Assembly: GCA_041398825.1 (NCBI GenBank)
Contig: JAWKTX010000011.1
Coordinates: forward strand, 124,001 to 188,000
DNA length: 64,000 nt
Direction: 5' to 3'
From: Planctomycetaceae bacterium
GTDB lineage: Bacteria; Planctomycetota; Planctomycetia; Planctomycetales; Planctomycetaceae
Shown: piece by piece, positions 1-9,350 of the stretch
Layout: each line of letters begins with the position of its first letter
How positions within the stretch are numbered: the first letter of the stretch is position 1
Made by a program: the position numbers and the translations under genes
Notes under the pieces: generated by a model
What the model saw: the letters and a program-made list of their open reading frames with translations, nothing else
What the model was told of the DNA's origin: nothing
Database searches by the model: none

Positions 1-1
1 G

Positions 2-2341
2 TGTCAACAAAACTTTCTGTCGTGGCTGCGAATGCGCGAATGGGTTGATGTGCATCGTCAGCTGAAAGATCTCCTCTCCGAAAGCGATGACAAGGACATT
101 GCCAAAGCTGCACGACTTCATCCCCTGAAGGATCGACGCAACGACATGCCCTCGATTCATCGCTCACTGATGACCGGACTGCTGGCGAATATTGCATGGC
201 AAACAGTGGAAGGCGACTACAGCGGAGCGGGCGGCAACAAACTCGTACTCTGGCCGGGGTCCGCCCTGGCGCCAAAGGGTGCGAAATGGATCGTCGCGGC
301 CGAACTGGTCGAAACCAGCAAACGCTTCGCTCGAACCGTTGCCAGAATCCAGCCCGAATGGATTGAACCGCTGGCGGCACACCTTGTCAGTCGCGAGTAC
401 TCTCAGCCGCACTGGGACGCAAACGCCGGCAATGTGATGATTTTTGAAAAAGTCACGCTCTGGGGCATGCCGATCGTTCCACGTCGCAAAGTACCGCTGG
501 CCAGAATTGATGCAGCCAAAGCCAGAGAACTGTTCATCCAGCATGGACTTGTCGAATTCGGGCTCCTCTTTGGAGACACAGAAGACGAAAGAGAATCCGA
601 ATGGGCCGAAGAAGAAGAGGCCCTCACAACTGGCAGTCGATCTCGCCTGACTCCCGGCCGTTCGTCGAATCCCGGTGGGAATCAACGAAAAGGATGGGGG
701 CACGATTTTCCATTCCTCAAACACAACAAAGACATTCTGAATCAGATTCAAGAGTTGCAGCATCGAACCCGTCGTCACGATTTGTTGCCAACGGATGAAA
801 TGCTGTTCGCCGTTTACAGCGAGCGGATACCGGAAGACGTGGCAGACCGGGACACACTGAAACGCTGGTATCGCCGCGCAGCCACTCGGGATCAGTCTCT
901 GCTGAGATTTGACGTTCATCAGTTCATCCATGCTGACGAGCATCATGATCATGCGGAGCGTTTTCCTGAAACGGCACGATTCGGCGTGATGGAATTGCCT
1001 TTGACCTATCAGCTCGATCCCGGAAAAGATGCGGACGGTGTGACGGTCACCGTACCGGCCGAAGGGCTGGGGCAACTCATGGAATCTCGTTTGAGCTGGC
1101 TGGTACCCGGGTTGCTGGAGCAAAAAGTACTCGCATTGATTCGATCGTTACCAAAATCCCAGCGGCGTCACTTCGTTCCTGCTCCTGATACAGCAAAACT
1201 GGTCGTCGCCAATCTTGACTTTGGCAAAGGGGACTTACTGGCGGCAACCGCCGGACAGCTCAGCCAGATTTCCGGAGAACGCATCGAACCCAAATCATTC
1301 GATACGACAAATCTGCCGGATCACCTGAAGTTCCATATCCGCGTCGTTAATGACCAGGGGAAAATACTTGCCGAAGGTTGTGAGCTGTCATCACTTCGTG
1401 ACACGTTTGTCGCCAAACACAAAGAAGCAGTCAGTAACTCCGGACCGTCGCCTGAAGAGAAACAATGGCACCGAACCGGATTTACCGCCTGGGAATTCGC
1501 TGACGTTCCGACAACAATCGACATTGCTCGCGCCGGCATGAAACTGCATGCTTTCCCCGCCATTCGCGACGACATCACATCCGTCGCTTTAACGCTCTGT
1601 CAGGCACCGGAAGAATCGAACATCGTCCATCGATCGGGCCTGCGAAGGCTGATTATGCTGACGGAAAGGAAACGGATTAAATCTCAGATCGATAACCTGC
1701 CAAAGATCGGCCACGTTCGTATGATGGCCGCGTCAATACGCGATTTCGACATCAATCATCAACTGATGCTGCTGCTGGTGGATCGAGCGTTCCTGTCAGA
1801 CAAACAATTGCCTCGGACGCAAACGTCATTCAACCAGTGCGTTCAACTGGGCCGAAACCGCCTGGGAATCGTCGCGCAGGAATTCGCCCAGTTCTTCCCT
1901 GTTCTGTTTACACAACTGCATGAAACCAGACTGCTCCTGGACCGAACAAGTGGTCCCGGGTGGACCGATTTGCTGAATGACATGAAGTCACAACTGTCGG
2001 AACTGTTTCACCAGAACACACTCGGAGAAACCCCATGGCCGTGGCTCATCCAGTTCCCGCGATATCTGACAACGATTCGCCAGAGAATCCAGCGACTGAA
2101 TTCAGGTGGCCTTCGCACCGAGCAAAGCCTTCAACGCGAATTCTCCCCCTGGTCAGAACGGTACACAAATCTGAAGGCACAGCTTCAGCAAACGAATCGA
2201 ACGAGTGCAATGCTCAATCACTATCGATGGATGCTGGAAGAATATCGCGTGTCGCTGTTCGCTCAGAAACTTGGAACAGCCATCCAGGTCTCCACACGCA
2301 AACTGGACGAACAGTGGGAACGTGTGATGGATTCGATTTGA
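2..2341 (+). CDS. hrpA: ATP-dependent RNA helicase HrpA, C-terminal part (5' end outside window)
   Basis: The reading frame is open from base 2 and continues from upstream, so this is the C-terminal ~780 residues of a protein that is usually ~1300 residues. The first visible residues (FLSWLRMREW) match the conserved segment after the helicase core of HrpA-type DEAH proteins. The rest corresponds to the OB-fold region and the long DUF3418 tail typical of bacterial HrpA. The Walker A and DEAH motifs must lie upstream and cannot be checked here. An ATG at 32 is internal, not the start. A Glu-rich patch (about residues 185-200 counted from that ATG) followed by a Ser/Gly/Arg-rich linker separates the two parts. 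Known family role: RNA remodelling, including rescue of stalled ribosomes in proteobacteria; the role here is inferred. Confidence 0.88.
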   Translation, partial: CQQNFLSWLRMREWVDVHRQLKDLLSESDDKDIAKAARLHPLKDRRNDMPSIHRSLMTGLLANIAWQTVEGDYSGAGGNKLVLWPGSALAPKGAKWIVAAELVETSKRFARTVARIQPEWIEPLAAHLVSREYSQPHWDANAGNVMIFEKVTLWGMPIVPRRKVPLARIDAAKARELFIQHGLVEFGLLFGDTEDERESEWAEEEEALTTGSRSRLTPGRSSNPGGNQRKGWGHDFPFLKHNKDILNQIQELQHRTRRHDLLPTDEMLFAVYSERIPEDVADRDTLKRWYRRAATRDQSLLRFDVHQFIHADEHHDHAERFPETARFGVMELPLTYQLDPGKDADGVTVTVPAEGLGQLMESRLSWLVPGLLEQKVLALIRSLPKSQRRHFVPAPDTAKLVVANLDFGKGDLLAATAGQLSQISGERIEPKSFDTTNLPDHLKFHIRVVNDQGKILAEGCELSSLRDTFVAKHKEAVSNSGPSPEEKQWHRTGFTAWEFADVPTTIDIARAGMKLHAFPAIRDDITSVALTLCQAPEESNIVHRSGLRRLIMLTERKRIKSQIDNLPKIGHVRMMAASIRDFDINHQLMLLLVDRAFLSDKQLPRTQTSFNQCVQLGRNRLGIVAQEFAQFFPVLFTQLHETRLLLDRTSGPGWTDLLNDMKSQLSELFHQNTLGETPWPWLIQFPRYLTTIRQRIQRLNSGGLRTEQSLQREFSPWSERYTNLKAQLQQTNRTSAMLNHYRWMLEEYRVSLFAQKLGTAIQVSTRKLDEQWERVMDSI

Positions 2342-2394
2342 CCCTTCGGAATGGGCAGCCGAGTTTGTTTTGAAACAGAAGAACGAGTGGATCC

Positions 2395-3390
2395 ATGAGC
2401 GAGAAAATTGCGATTCTTGGCGCGGGGTCGATGGGAACCGCCTGTGCCTGCATCCTCGCACGTGGCGGAAGCCATAACGTGCAGCTTTGGGCACGTAACG
2501 CGACGTTTGCACGACATATTCAGGAAACACGAGAAAACAGTCGACTGCTTCCCGGTGTTCGTCTTCCATCGTCAGTGAATGTAACATCCAATGCCGAAGA
2601 GGCACTTCAGGCGGCCGATTACATTGTGGTTTGCATCCCTACAAAGGGTCTGCGTTCGGCGCTGCAGTCGCTGGTGTCCTGCATTCCTGAGTCCAGTCTG
2701 ATCGTGAGCGCCATCAAAGGCATCGAAAATGAAACGTTGATTCGGCCCAGTCAAATCGTTCAGGAGTTGCTCGGCGAACGCCCCGTCGTTGCATTTGGTG
2801 GTCCGTGTCACGCGGAAGAAGTGGCTCGCGGTAAACCAGCCAGTGTGGTTGCAGCCTGCGATGATCTGGCATCTGCCGAAAAAGTACAGATTCTGTTTTC
2901 GGATGACGCGTTGCGAGTGTATGCCAACAACGATTTGCTGGGTGTTGAACTGGCTGGTGCCCTGAAGAACGTAATGGCCATTGCCGCTGGAATCAGCGAC
3001 GGTCTTTGTTACGGAGACAATGCACGTTCCGCGCTTTTGACCAGAGGACTGGCAGAAATGGTTCGTTTTGGAATGCGAATGGGTGCGCAGGCCGAGACGT
3101 TTTTCGGGCTCGCCGGAATTGGCGACCTCACAGCCACCTGTTGTAGTCAACATAGCCGAAATCGACGGGTCGGCGAACTGCTCGGCCAAGGTCAGAGCCT
3201 GACTGAGATCGAAGCGTCTATGCATGCGGTCGCAGAAGGTGTGGCCACAACACGCAGTATCGTCGATCTGGCTGTCCAAAGGAAAATCGATATGCCAATT
3301 GCGCGAGAAGTCTATGCTGTCCTCTTTCAGGGCAAAGCCCCTTCGGAGGCGACAGAGGAACTGATGCGACGCCCCCTAAGAACCGAATGA
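2395..3390 (+). CDS. gpsA: NAD(P)-dependent glycerol-3-phosphate dehydrogenase
   Basis: 331 residues, the normal size for GpsA, which reduces dihydroxyacetone phosphate to sn-glycerol-3-phosphate for phospholipid head groups in the cytoplasm. The N-terminal dinucleotide-binding motif GAGSMG is at residues 9-14. The C-terminal alpha-helical domain carries GALKNVMAIAAGI, containing the catalytic Lys, and GLAGIGDL, both diagnostic of the family. The ATG follows the hrpA stop by 53 bases; the ribosome binding site is weak (GAGTGG). The next gene follows within about 55 bases on the same strand, so the two could be cotranscribed. No missing residue was noticed. Confidence 0.96.
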   Translation: MSEKIAILGAGSMGTACACILARGGSHNVQLWARNATFARHIQETRENSRLLPGVRLPSSVNVTSNAEEALQAADYIVVCIPTKGLRSALQSLVSCIPESSLIVSAIKGIENETLIRPSQIVQELLGERPVVAFGGPCHAEEVARGKPASVVAACDDLASAEKVQILFSDDALRVYANNDLLGVELAGALKNVMAIAAGISDGLCYGDNARSALLTRGLAEMVRFGMRMGAQAETFFGLAGIGDLTATCCSQHSRNRRVGELLGQGQSLTEIEASMHAVAEGVATTRSIVDLAVQRKIDMPIAREVYAVLFQGKAPSEATEELMRRPLRTE

Positions 3391-3444
3391 TCCATTTTGA
3401 TGCTCGAATTGGCCCCGATGCATACCTTTTTCAGGACATGTGAA

Positions 3445-4452
3445 ATGACAACTGACAGCACAACTCAAACCGTCAAATTGCTGAACCGCCGAAATATACT
3501 GGCCATGGCAGGAGTCGCAGGCGTTCTTGGATCCCGGGCGATGTCCGGTTCCGCTTCACCACACACAATGGCCAATCTCTCCAGCGCTCGTCCGATGAGC
3601 GACGAGACGAAACCACATCAACGCACTCGATTTGCCGTTTCGACGTATTCGTTCTGGCAATTCCGCAACGATGACCTTCGAGACATCGAAAAATGTATCG
3701 ATCTGGCCGCGGAATGGGGCTTCGATGGCGTCGAAATTCTTCATCGCCAGATGACGAACGATAGCAACGGCTATCTGCAGCGTTTGAAGCAGCGTGCATT
3801 TGTGAATGGTTTAGATCTGTGCGGATTTTCCACCCATCAGGGTTGGTGCTCGCCGGATGCAGAAAAGCGAAAAACAAATACAGAACACACGATCAAATGT
3901 ATTGAACTTTCATACGCACTTGGCATCCCAACGATGCGGGTCAATACAGGCACGTGGGGCACCAGCAAGAACTTTGATGCCTTGATGGCCAACCGCGGAA
4001 TTGAACCACCGATCGAAGGTTACACCGATGAAGATGCTTTTAAATGGGTCATCGATGGATTGACCGAATGCCTGCCTGCTGCTGAGCGGTGTGGCGTGAC
4101 GCTTGGACTCGAAAACCATTGGGGGCTCGGTCGAACACCAGAAGGTGTCATGCGCATTGTGAAAGCAATCAACTCACCCTGGCTGAAGACGACCCTGGAT
4201 ACCGGAAACTTTCTTGAAGACCCGTATGACAGACTCGAACTGATGGCGGATGAAGCCGTTCTTGTTCAGGCCAAGACTTACTTTGGCGGCGGTCTTTGGT
4301 ATCAGCTGGATTTGGATTACCCACGCATCGCAGAACTGCTGAGGAGGCACCAATTCAAGGGATACGTGTCTCTGGAATTCGAAGGAAAAGAGTCACCTTT
4401 GACGGCCATCCCAAAGAGTCTTGAATTGTTGCATCAGTCCTTCAATTCCTGA
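3445..4452 (+). CDS. Sugar phosphate isomerase/epimerase-like TIM-barrel protein with Tat-type leader
   Basis: About 335 residues from the ATG at 3445, chosen because AGGA lies 8 bases upstream; an in-frame ATG at 3397 would add 16 residues. The N terminus has a twin-arginine-like stretch (NRRNILAMAGVAGVLGS), suggesting export of a folded, metal-bearing protein. The body matches xylose-isomerase-like TIM barrels (AP endonuclease family 2): FAVSTYSFWQ, DLAAEWGFDGVEILH, LGLENHWG and a C-terminal GYVSLEFEG strand, with Glu/His/Asp positions usual for the divalent-metal site. Substrate is unknown. Planctomycetes carry many paralogues of this type, often with sulfatases and oxidoreductases in polysaccharide catabolism. 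Confidence 0.85.
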   Translation: MTTDSTTQTVKLLNRRNILAMAGVAGVLGSRAMSGSASPHTMANLSSARPMSDETKPHQRTRFAVSTYSFWQFRNDDLRDIEKCIDLAAEWGFDGVEILHRQMTNDSNGYLQRLKQRAFVNGLDLCGFSTHQGWCSPDAEKRKTNTEHTIKCIELSYALGIPTMRVNTGTWGTSKNFDALMANRGIEPPIEGYTDEDAFKWVIDGLTECLPAAERCGVTLGLENHWGLGRTPEGVMRIVKAINSPWLKTTLDTGNFLEDPYDRLELMADEAVLVQAKTYFGGGLWYQLDLDYPRIAELLRRHQFKGYVSLEFEGKESPLTAIPKSLELLHQSFNS

Positions 4453-4629
4453 TGAGAATTGCTCGCACTGTTGTGCAACCTGCAGTTGGCGAGGCACACC
4501 ACAATCACTTTCCCCCGGAACGGTGCCACAAAGCACCTCCGGTTTCTTTGCATTTTCCGTCCGAGCCGGCGCGCGTCCGGCTACCAATAAAGCCAGTCCG
4601 ACAGGCTGATAGAGCAACAGCAGCAATCG

Positions 4630-6168
4630 TTATTCCGATGGCAACGTTCTGCGAGCCTGTTGTGTATCGATCAACAGTACGGGAATCACCAGAAGAATCT
4701 GCAGTACTCCCGAAACGAGCAGAATTTGATGGATGGTCATTGAGGCACTCAACTGACCAGCAAGATAACTACCAATGGTCGTTGAAAGATTCATCAAAGA
4801 CATGTACGCCGTGAATTGTGTTGCAGCGACGCGAGGCCAGGAAATCGTCATGAACAATGAGAACAATGACACCGACAACATCGCCAGCAGGAATTCCTGC
4901 CCCAGGAGCAGCACGACCACAAACGAATGACGATCGATAAGTGTCTCCAGGAAGCCGAACGCGATCCAGAGAGTCCCGATCAGGACAGAGACCGTGAAGA
5001 TCAGCAAACGCGCCCCAAATCGGTCCGACGCAAACCCGCCCATTGCTGCACCGCTTAACCCAAGCAACAGGGCCCACCCTCCAGTTACGCTGGTATATTG
5101 TTGCTGAGTCCACCCGCCATCTTTGATAAGAAAGTCGACCAGAACTGCGGTGAGAACACCGATGCCGATCTTCACGCCAATCGCTACCCCGGCGCCGAGA
5201 ATTGTGGATCGGAGAGAAAATGCCCGAATCAGATTTCGAAGAACGGATTCAGAGGAGAGTGGCCTGAGGCCATCGTTCGTTTCCGGGGTGCCCGCGGCGG
5301 AAGCAGGAGATTGTTTCTGACTGGCAGAGCCTGATGTCGGCATGGGCTGGGTTGGCATTGGGTCGGTTTGCAGATGCAGAGTGGGCGTCTCCCCAAAGTC
5401 AATCCGATCAGGCGCACCCCGGTCCACTTCTCGTTGATCTGGTGGATCGCCTTGACCGTTGCCGGATGAATGCGTGCCCATCAAACGCCCGCCCGCCAAA
5501 CGGGTGCCTGCAGACTGGGGACGTTCACGAACGCACAGTGGCAACAGCATGATCACGAACAACAACAAAGCCTGAGTCAGCAAACCAGCCTGAATGCCGT
5601 AGTTCGCAACAACATAGCCAAGCCCAGCGCCTCCGATTGCTGTTCCGGCATAGCTGCTTCCGTACATCAATCCGTTCGCAATGCCGCGTTCCTTTTCCTG
5701 CAGCAGATCAACAGCCAGTGCGTCGACAGCCACGTCCTGCATGGACATGAAGACATTGGCAAGCAGTATCACAGCGGCTAGTGGTCCCGGGATCAATTCA
5801 TAGAGTGTCCTCCAGACAGGCCCAGCATTCGCAGTACCCGCCCAAACCATGCCGGCAAGGTCGTCCACCGCCAACAGACTTGCAAGCACAAGAATCGCCA
5901 TCCCCTGCGCAAAGATGATCCAGGGGCGACGACGTCCCAGAGACGGAATCGTAAACCGATCCATCAACGGTCCCCACAGAAACTTGAACGACCACGGCAA
6001 CGATGCCACCGCCAGAATCTTTCCAAGTTGATCCGTGCTGATGCCATGTTCGGGCGTTGCAAGCCACGCCGCGAATGTGACGGTTACAAACCCCCACGGA
6101 ATCCCCTGCGCTACGTAAAGCAGGCACAGGGTGAACATCCGCAGAGTCTTGTGTTCTGAAAGGTACAC
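4630..6168 (-). CDS. MFS transporter of the PAT/AmpG type
   Basis: 512 residues with about 12 predicted hydrophobic segments. The N-terminal half has the AmpG/acetyl-CoA-transporter hallmark KFLWGPLMDRF followed by LGRRRPWI, so this belongs to the peptide-acetyl-CoA transporter (PAT) branch of the major facilitator superfamily. A long hydrophilic, Pro/Gly/Gln-rich loop of roughly 80 residues separates the two six-helix halves; its sequence looks unconserved. Start is GTG at 6168 with GGAAG six bases upstream; an in-frame ATG at 6138 is an alternative. Substrate could be muropeptides or acyl-CoA-like compounds, but nothing nearby decides it. It converges on the TIM-barrel gene with 177 bases between stops. 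Confidence 0.85.
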   Translation of the reverse strand: MYLSEHKTLRMFTLCLLYVAQGIPWGFVTVTFAAWLATPEHGISTDQLGKILAVASLPWSFKFLWGPLMDRFTIPSLGRRRPWIIFAQGMAILVLASLLAVDDLAGMVWAGTANAGPVWRTLYELIPGPLAAVILLANVFMSMQDVAVDALAVDLLQEKERGIANGLMYGSSYAGTAIGGAGLGYVVANYGIQAGLLTQALLLFVIMLLPLCVRERPQSAGTRLAGGRLMGTHSSGNGQGDPPDQREVDRGAPDRIDFGETPTLHLQTDPMPTQPMPTSGSASQKQSPASAAGTPETNDGLRPLSSESVLRNLIRAFSLRSTILGAGVAIGVKIGIGVLTAVLVDFLIKDGGWTQQQYTSVTGGWALLLGLSGAAMGGFASDRFGARLLIFTVSVLIGTLWIAFGFLETLIDRHSFVVVLLLGQEFLLAMLSVSLFSLFMTISWPRVAATQFTAYMSLMNLSTTIGSYLAGQLSASMTIHQILLVSGVLQILLVIPVLLIDTQQARRTLPSE

Positions 6169-6454
6169 TTGTGTCTTCCTGTCTGGCGTGGATCGGCCGA
6201 AAAGTCTAACCCACGCGGCTCGATACGGCTAATGGCGAGCCTGGTTGCGGATCGCGTGATTGCAGAATTCAGAAGTTTGCGGGACCGATTCAGAAACCAC
6301 AGACCGAAACATCGTCCGAAAGTTGCGTGTCGGCTGATCAGTTGCAGAATCAGGCATTCATTTCCAGTGCGTTCTGACTACAATCACTGACCTGCGGGCG
6401 GCGACGCCACCCAAACCAGACGATATGTCAGGCCAATTCGAAGGAGTTCTCAAG

Positions 6455-7918
6455 GTGCCCGTGAACTCAATGCCACGCAATGGTCATCATTTCCAACATG
6501 CATTCAGCAGCTGGCAACCGCTGGCGACTGACGGTCTGGTCCTGAAAAGCCGACGCAATATGCTGAAGGCGGGCCTTGCTGGAGTGGCGGGCCTTTCCGT
6601 TCCGGCTTTGCTTCGTGCCAAAGAACAAGCTCTCCGGGCTGGCCGGCCAACGAATAACAAGAGCGTCATCCTTTTGTGGATGACCGGCGGACCAAGTCAC
6701 ATCGACACCTGGGACATGAAACCAGACCGCCCCTTCGAAAATCGCGGGCCGTTCATGCCAATCGAAACTGCGATTCCAGGGGTGTCCATCTGCGAACACC
6801 TGCCAAAACAGGCCGCTATGATGGACAAGTTTTCGCTCATACGCTCTGTTGATTGCCGTGGCAGCAACCATGAGCCCAATATGGTGATGCAAACGGGAAA
6901 TCGGGACGCTTCGCCGAGATCAAATCCTAAAGGGGACCGGTATCCGGCGATCGCATCCATTATCTCGAAATTCCGGGGGGCGAACGACCCCACAATGCCT
7001 CCGTACGTTTCGTTTCACAAGAGCCGCAGCCATCTGGCATGGGCCGGATGGCTCGGCAAGTCATTCGATCCTTTTGACGGAAATCGCGCGGCGGTCCTGC
7101 CCGCACTGGATCTCGTTGGAAAGCCGCTGGGACGCGAAACGGGAGCCGACATCTTTCACATGCCAGGGGCATTGAGTCAGGATCGTCTCTCCAATCGGCG
7201 CACGCTGGTCCAGGATCTGGACCGCCTTCGACGCGGCCTTGATCAGAGCGGTGCGATGGATTCTCTGGACATCTATGGACAACAGGCATTCGAAATGGTT
7301 CTGGGTGGCAAGGCACAACAGGCATTCGATCTGTCGCGCGAGCCGGATGCGACCCGTCTCCGGTATGGTGATCATCTTTGGTGCAAACAGGCGCTCCTCG
7401 CAAGACGCCTTGTGGAAGCAGGGGTAGCATTCGTCACAATTGACCTGAGCTATCACACAGCGTCGGGCACCTGGGATACGCATGGTGACAATATTCCGCC
7501 CTACGGTGGAATCAGCAAAGGTTTAGGCCCGCTCCTTCCTCTGTTTGATCATCTGATCACAACACTCGTCGGGGACCTGGACGAACGAAATCTGCTCGAC
7601 GACGTGCTGGTTCTGGCAATGGGCGAGTTCGGCAGGACGCCCGTCATGGGAACACAGGGAAGCACCGACGGTCGAAATCACTGGCCTGTTGTGATGTCAA
7701 TGTGCATGGCTGGCGGCGGACTTCGGCATGGCCAGGTCATCGGCAGCAGTTCGCAGGACGGCGGTGAAGTCAAAGATCGTCCGGTAACGCCCGGGGATCT
7801 GGCCGCTACAATCTACCGTCACATGGGCGTCCCGCTCGACTTAACCTACGAAGACGAACGGAACCGACCGCGATTTATCGTGGAAGAAAATGGAACCCCA
7901 ATGCCCGAACTTTTCTAA
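6455..7918 (+). CDS. DUF1501 family secreted protein
   Basis: A twin-arginine-like leader (SRRNMLKAGLAGVAGLS) is followed by the DUF1501 domain, an alkaline-phosphatase-superfamily fold abundant in planctomycetes. Family signatures include LLWMTGGPSHIDTWDMKP near the N terminus, SCDH-like metal-site segments (RSVDCRGSNHEPN), GEFGRTPVMG and GRNHWPVVMSMCMAGGG. I prefer GTG at 6455 because AAGGAG lies 8 bases upstream; ATG at 6425 (497 residues) has no visible ribosome binding site. DUF1501 genes are usually paired with a DUF1549/DUF1553 cytochrome-like partner; none is adjacent. The stop overlaps an upstream ATG (7890) of the next frame, but the next gene probably begins at 8076. Confidence 0.88.
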   Translation: MPVNSMPRNGHHFQHAFSSWQPLATDGLVLKSRRNMLKAGLAGVAGLSVPALLRAKEQALRAGRPTNNKSVILLWMTGGPSHIDTWDMKPDRPFENRGPFMPIETAIPGVSICEHLPKQAAMMDKFSLIRSVDCRGSNHEPNMVMQTGNRDASPRSNPKGDRYPAIASIISKFRGANDPTMPPYVSFHKSRSHLAWAGWLGKSFDPFDGNRAAVLPALDLVGKPLGRETGADIFHMPGALSQDRLSNRRTLVQDLDRLRRGLDQSGAMDSLDIYGQQAFEMVLGGKAQQAFDLSREPDATRLRYGDHLWCKQALLARRLVEAGVAFVTIDLSYHTASGTWDTHGDNIPPYGGISKGLGPLLPLFDHLITTLVGDLDERNLLDDVLVLAMGEFGRTPVMGTQGSTDGRNHWPVVMSMCMAGGGLRHGQVIGSSSQDGGEVKDRPVTPGDLAATIYRHMGVPLDLTYEDERNRPRFIVEENGTPMPELF

Positions 7919-8075
7919 CGAAATCAACCAGTCAATCAACTGCCAAACGGACAGAAACCTGCCTCCTGCGAATGACTCGGTCGCAGGCTTTTCATCTTCC
8001 GGAACAGCGACCCTTGTCTTCTTCCGGCGTGCCAACAAGAGCTTCCGTCGCTGGCGGGCGGGAACAAACTCAAAT

Positions 8076-9344
8076 ATGAATATGAACTGTGACGAAGGTC
8101 CCCCGGAGCGGCAACCTGCATCCTCTCTTCCGGATCATTCCCATTCCATACCCGTGGAAAGCCGCGACGTACCGGAATCCCCACAGACGCACCAGGATGC
8201 TCTGAATACCGCGATCCATTCGCAATCGAATGGAATCCCATCCGACGTTGTGGAGGAAATGACACCTGCCATCAATCGTATCACTGCGGAAGAGTATCGA
8301 CGTTACAAACGCAAACAGTTTCGCACATCGCTGCTGCTGTTTCTGGCGACGTGCTTTTCAACGTTTCTTGTTGCCTCCGAGTTTCTTCCGTTGGTGTGGT
8401 CGCCAGGTTTCTTCTCATCCGACTTTCGTGAATACGCGAACGCAGAACTCCAAAGAAGCGCAGCACGAACCGGAACGCGTCCGATGTCTTTTCAGGAGGT
8501 CATGGGCAAAGCGATCCGGAACGGACTGGAGTATTCAGTTCCATTGATGCTGATCCTTCTCTGTCACGAATTGGGCCACTTTTTACAGGCAGTCCGATAC
8601 CGGGTACCAGCCTCACTGCCGTACTTTATTCCTTTGCCGCTGCCGCCACTGGGCACCATGGGCGCCGTCATCCTGCAGGGCAGGGGAGTCGCCAACCGAA
8701 AGCAAATGTTCGACATCGCAGTTTCCGGACCACTTGCCGGCCTTCTGATCACTTTGCCCGTCTTGTTTTATGGCATACGAACCTCTGAATTCCGCCCGGC
8801 ATTTGCGATTCAATCCGGCCTGGAGTTTGGAGAACCCATGCTGCTGACGTGGCTGATCGAATGGTTACACCATCCAGCTGGCGAGAACCAAGTCTTTATT
8901 CTAAATGGCTACGGTTTCGCTGGCTGGGTAGGAGTTTTCATTACATCCATGAATCTGCTTCCCATCGGGCAGTTGGATGGTGGCCATATTCTGTACACGC
9001 TGATCGGCCGAAAGGCGCACTATGTGGCCTATGGCGTCCTGTTGACCGGCGTCGCATTCATGCTCTACACGCGCACCGTCTCTTACATGTTGCTGATCAT
9101 TCTGCTGATGCTCACCGGGACACGACATCCCCCCACTTCTGACGACAGCATGCCGATTGGGTGGAAACGGCATGCCATTGGCTGGATGACGATGAGCTTT
9201 CTCTTAATAGGATTTACACCAAATCCAATTATCATTGAAGACGCACCAAAGCCTTCCGCTCCTGCACAACAAACGTCTCAGGAGCAAATTGCACTTCGTT
9301 TTCCGTCATCCGACGGCTCCATGTCCTCCGACTCGAATATCTGA
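8076..9344 (+). CDS. Site-2-protease-type (M50) membrane metalloprotease
   Basis: Integral-membrane zinc protease. From the ATG at 8076 the protein has 422 residues: an ~85-residue polar N-terminal region rich in Pro, Ser and His, then several transmembrane segments. HELGH begins at about residue 164 in a hydrophobic helix, and the third zinc ligand is in the C-terminal NLLPIGQLDGGH motif, both definitive for M50. The P-rich loop PYFIPLPLPPLGTMGAV after the active-site helix matches plant EGY and cyanobacterial S2P homologues. An upstream in-frame ATG at 7890 overlaps the previous gene by 29 bases and adds an uncharacteristic leader, so it is less likely. A role in regulated intramembrane proteolysis is inferred from the family only. 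Confidence 0.9.
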   Translation: MNMNCDEGPPERQPASSLPDHSHSIPVESRDVPESPQTHQDALNTAIHSQSNGIPSDVVEEMTPAINRITAEEYRRYKRKQFRTSLLLFLATCFSTFLVASEFLPLVWSPGFFSSDFREYANAELQRSAARTGTRPMSFQEVMGKAIRNGLEYSVPLMLILLCHELGHFLQAVRYRVPASLPYFIPLPLPPLGTMGAVILQGRGVANRKQMFDIAVSGPLAGLLITLPVLFYGIRTSEFRPAFAIQSGLEFGEPMLLTWLIEWLHHPAGENQVFILNGYGFAGWVGVFITSMNLLPIGQLDGGHILYTLIGRKAHYVAYGVLLTGVAFMLYTRTVSYMLLIILLMLTGTRHPPTSDDSMPIGWKRHAIGWMTMSFLLIGFTPNPIIIEDAPKPSAPAQQTSQEQIALRFPSSDGSMSSDSNI

Positions 9345-9350
9345 GTTTCC

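Noticed and set aside
164..1123. 319-codon minus-strand ORF opposite hrpA
   Set aside because: Antisense shadow of a conserved DUF3418 sequence; composition rich in Phe/Gln/Cys, as expected for a complement frame.
2572..3279. 235-codon minus-strand ORF opposite gpsA
   Set aside because: Shadow of gpsA; no domain.
7890..8075. N-terminal extension of the M50 protease overlapping the DUF1501 gene
   Set aside because: The extension has no family counterpart; the ATG at 8076 is a better start.
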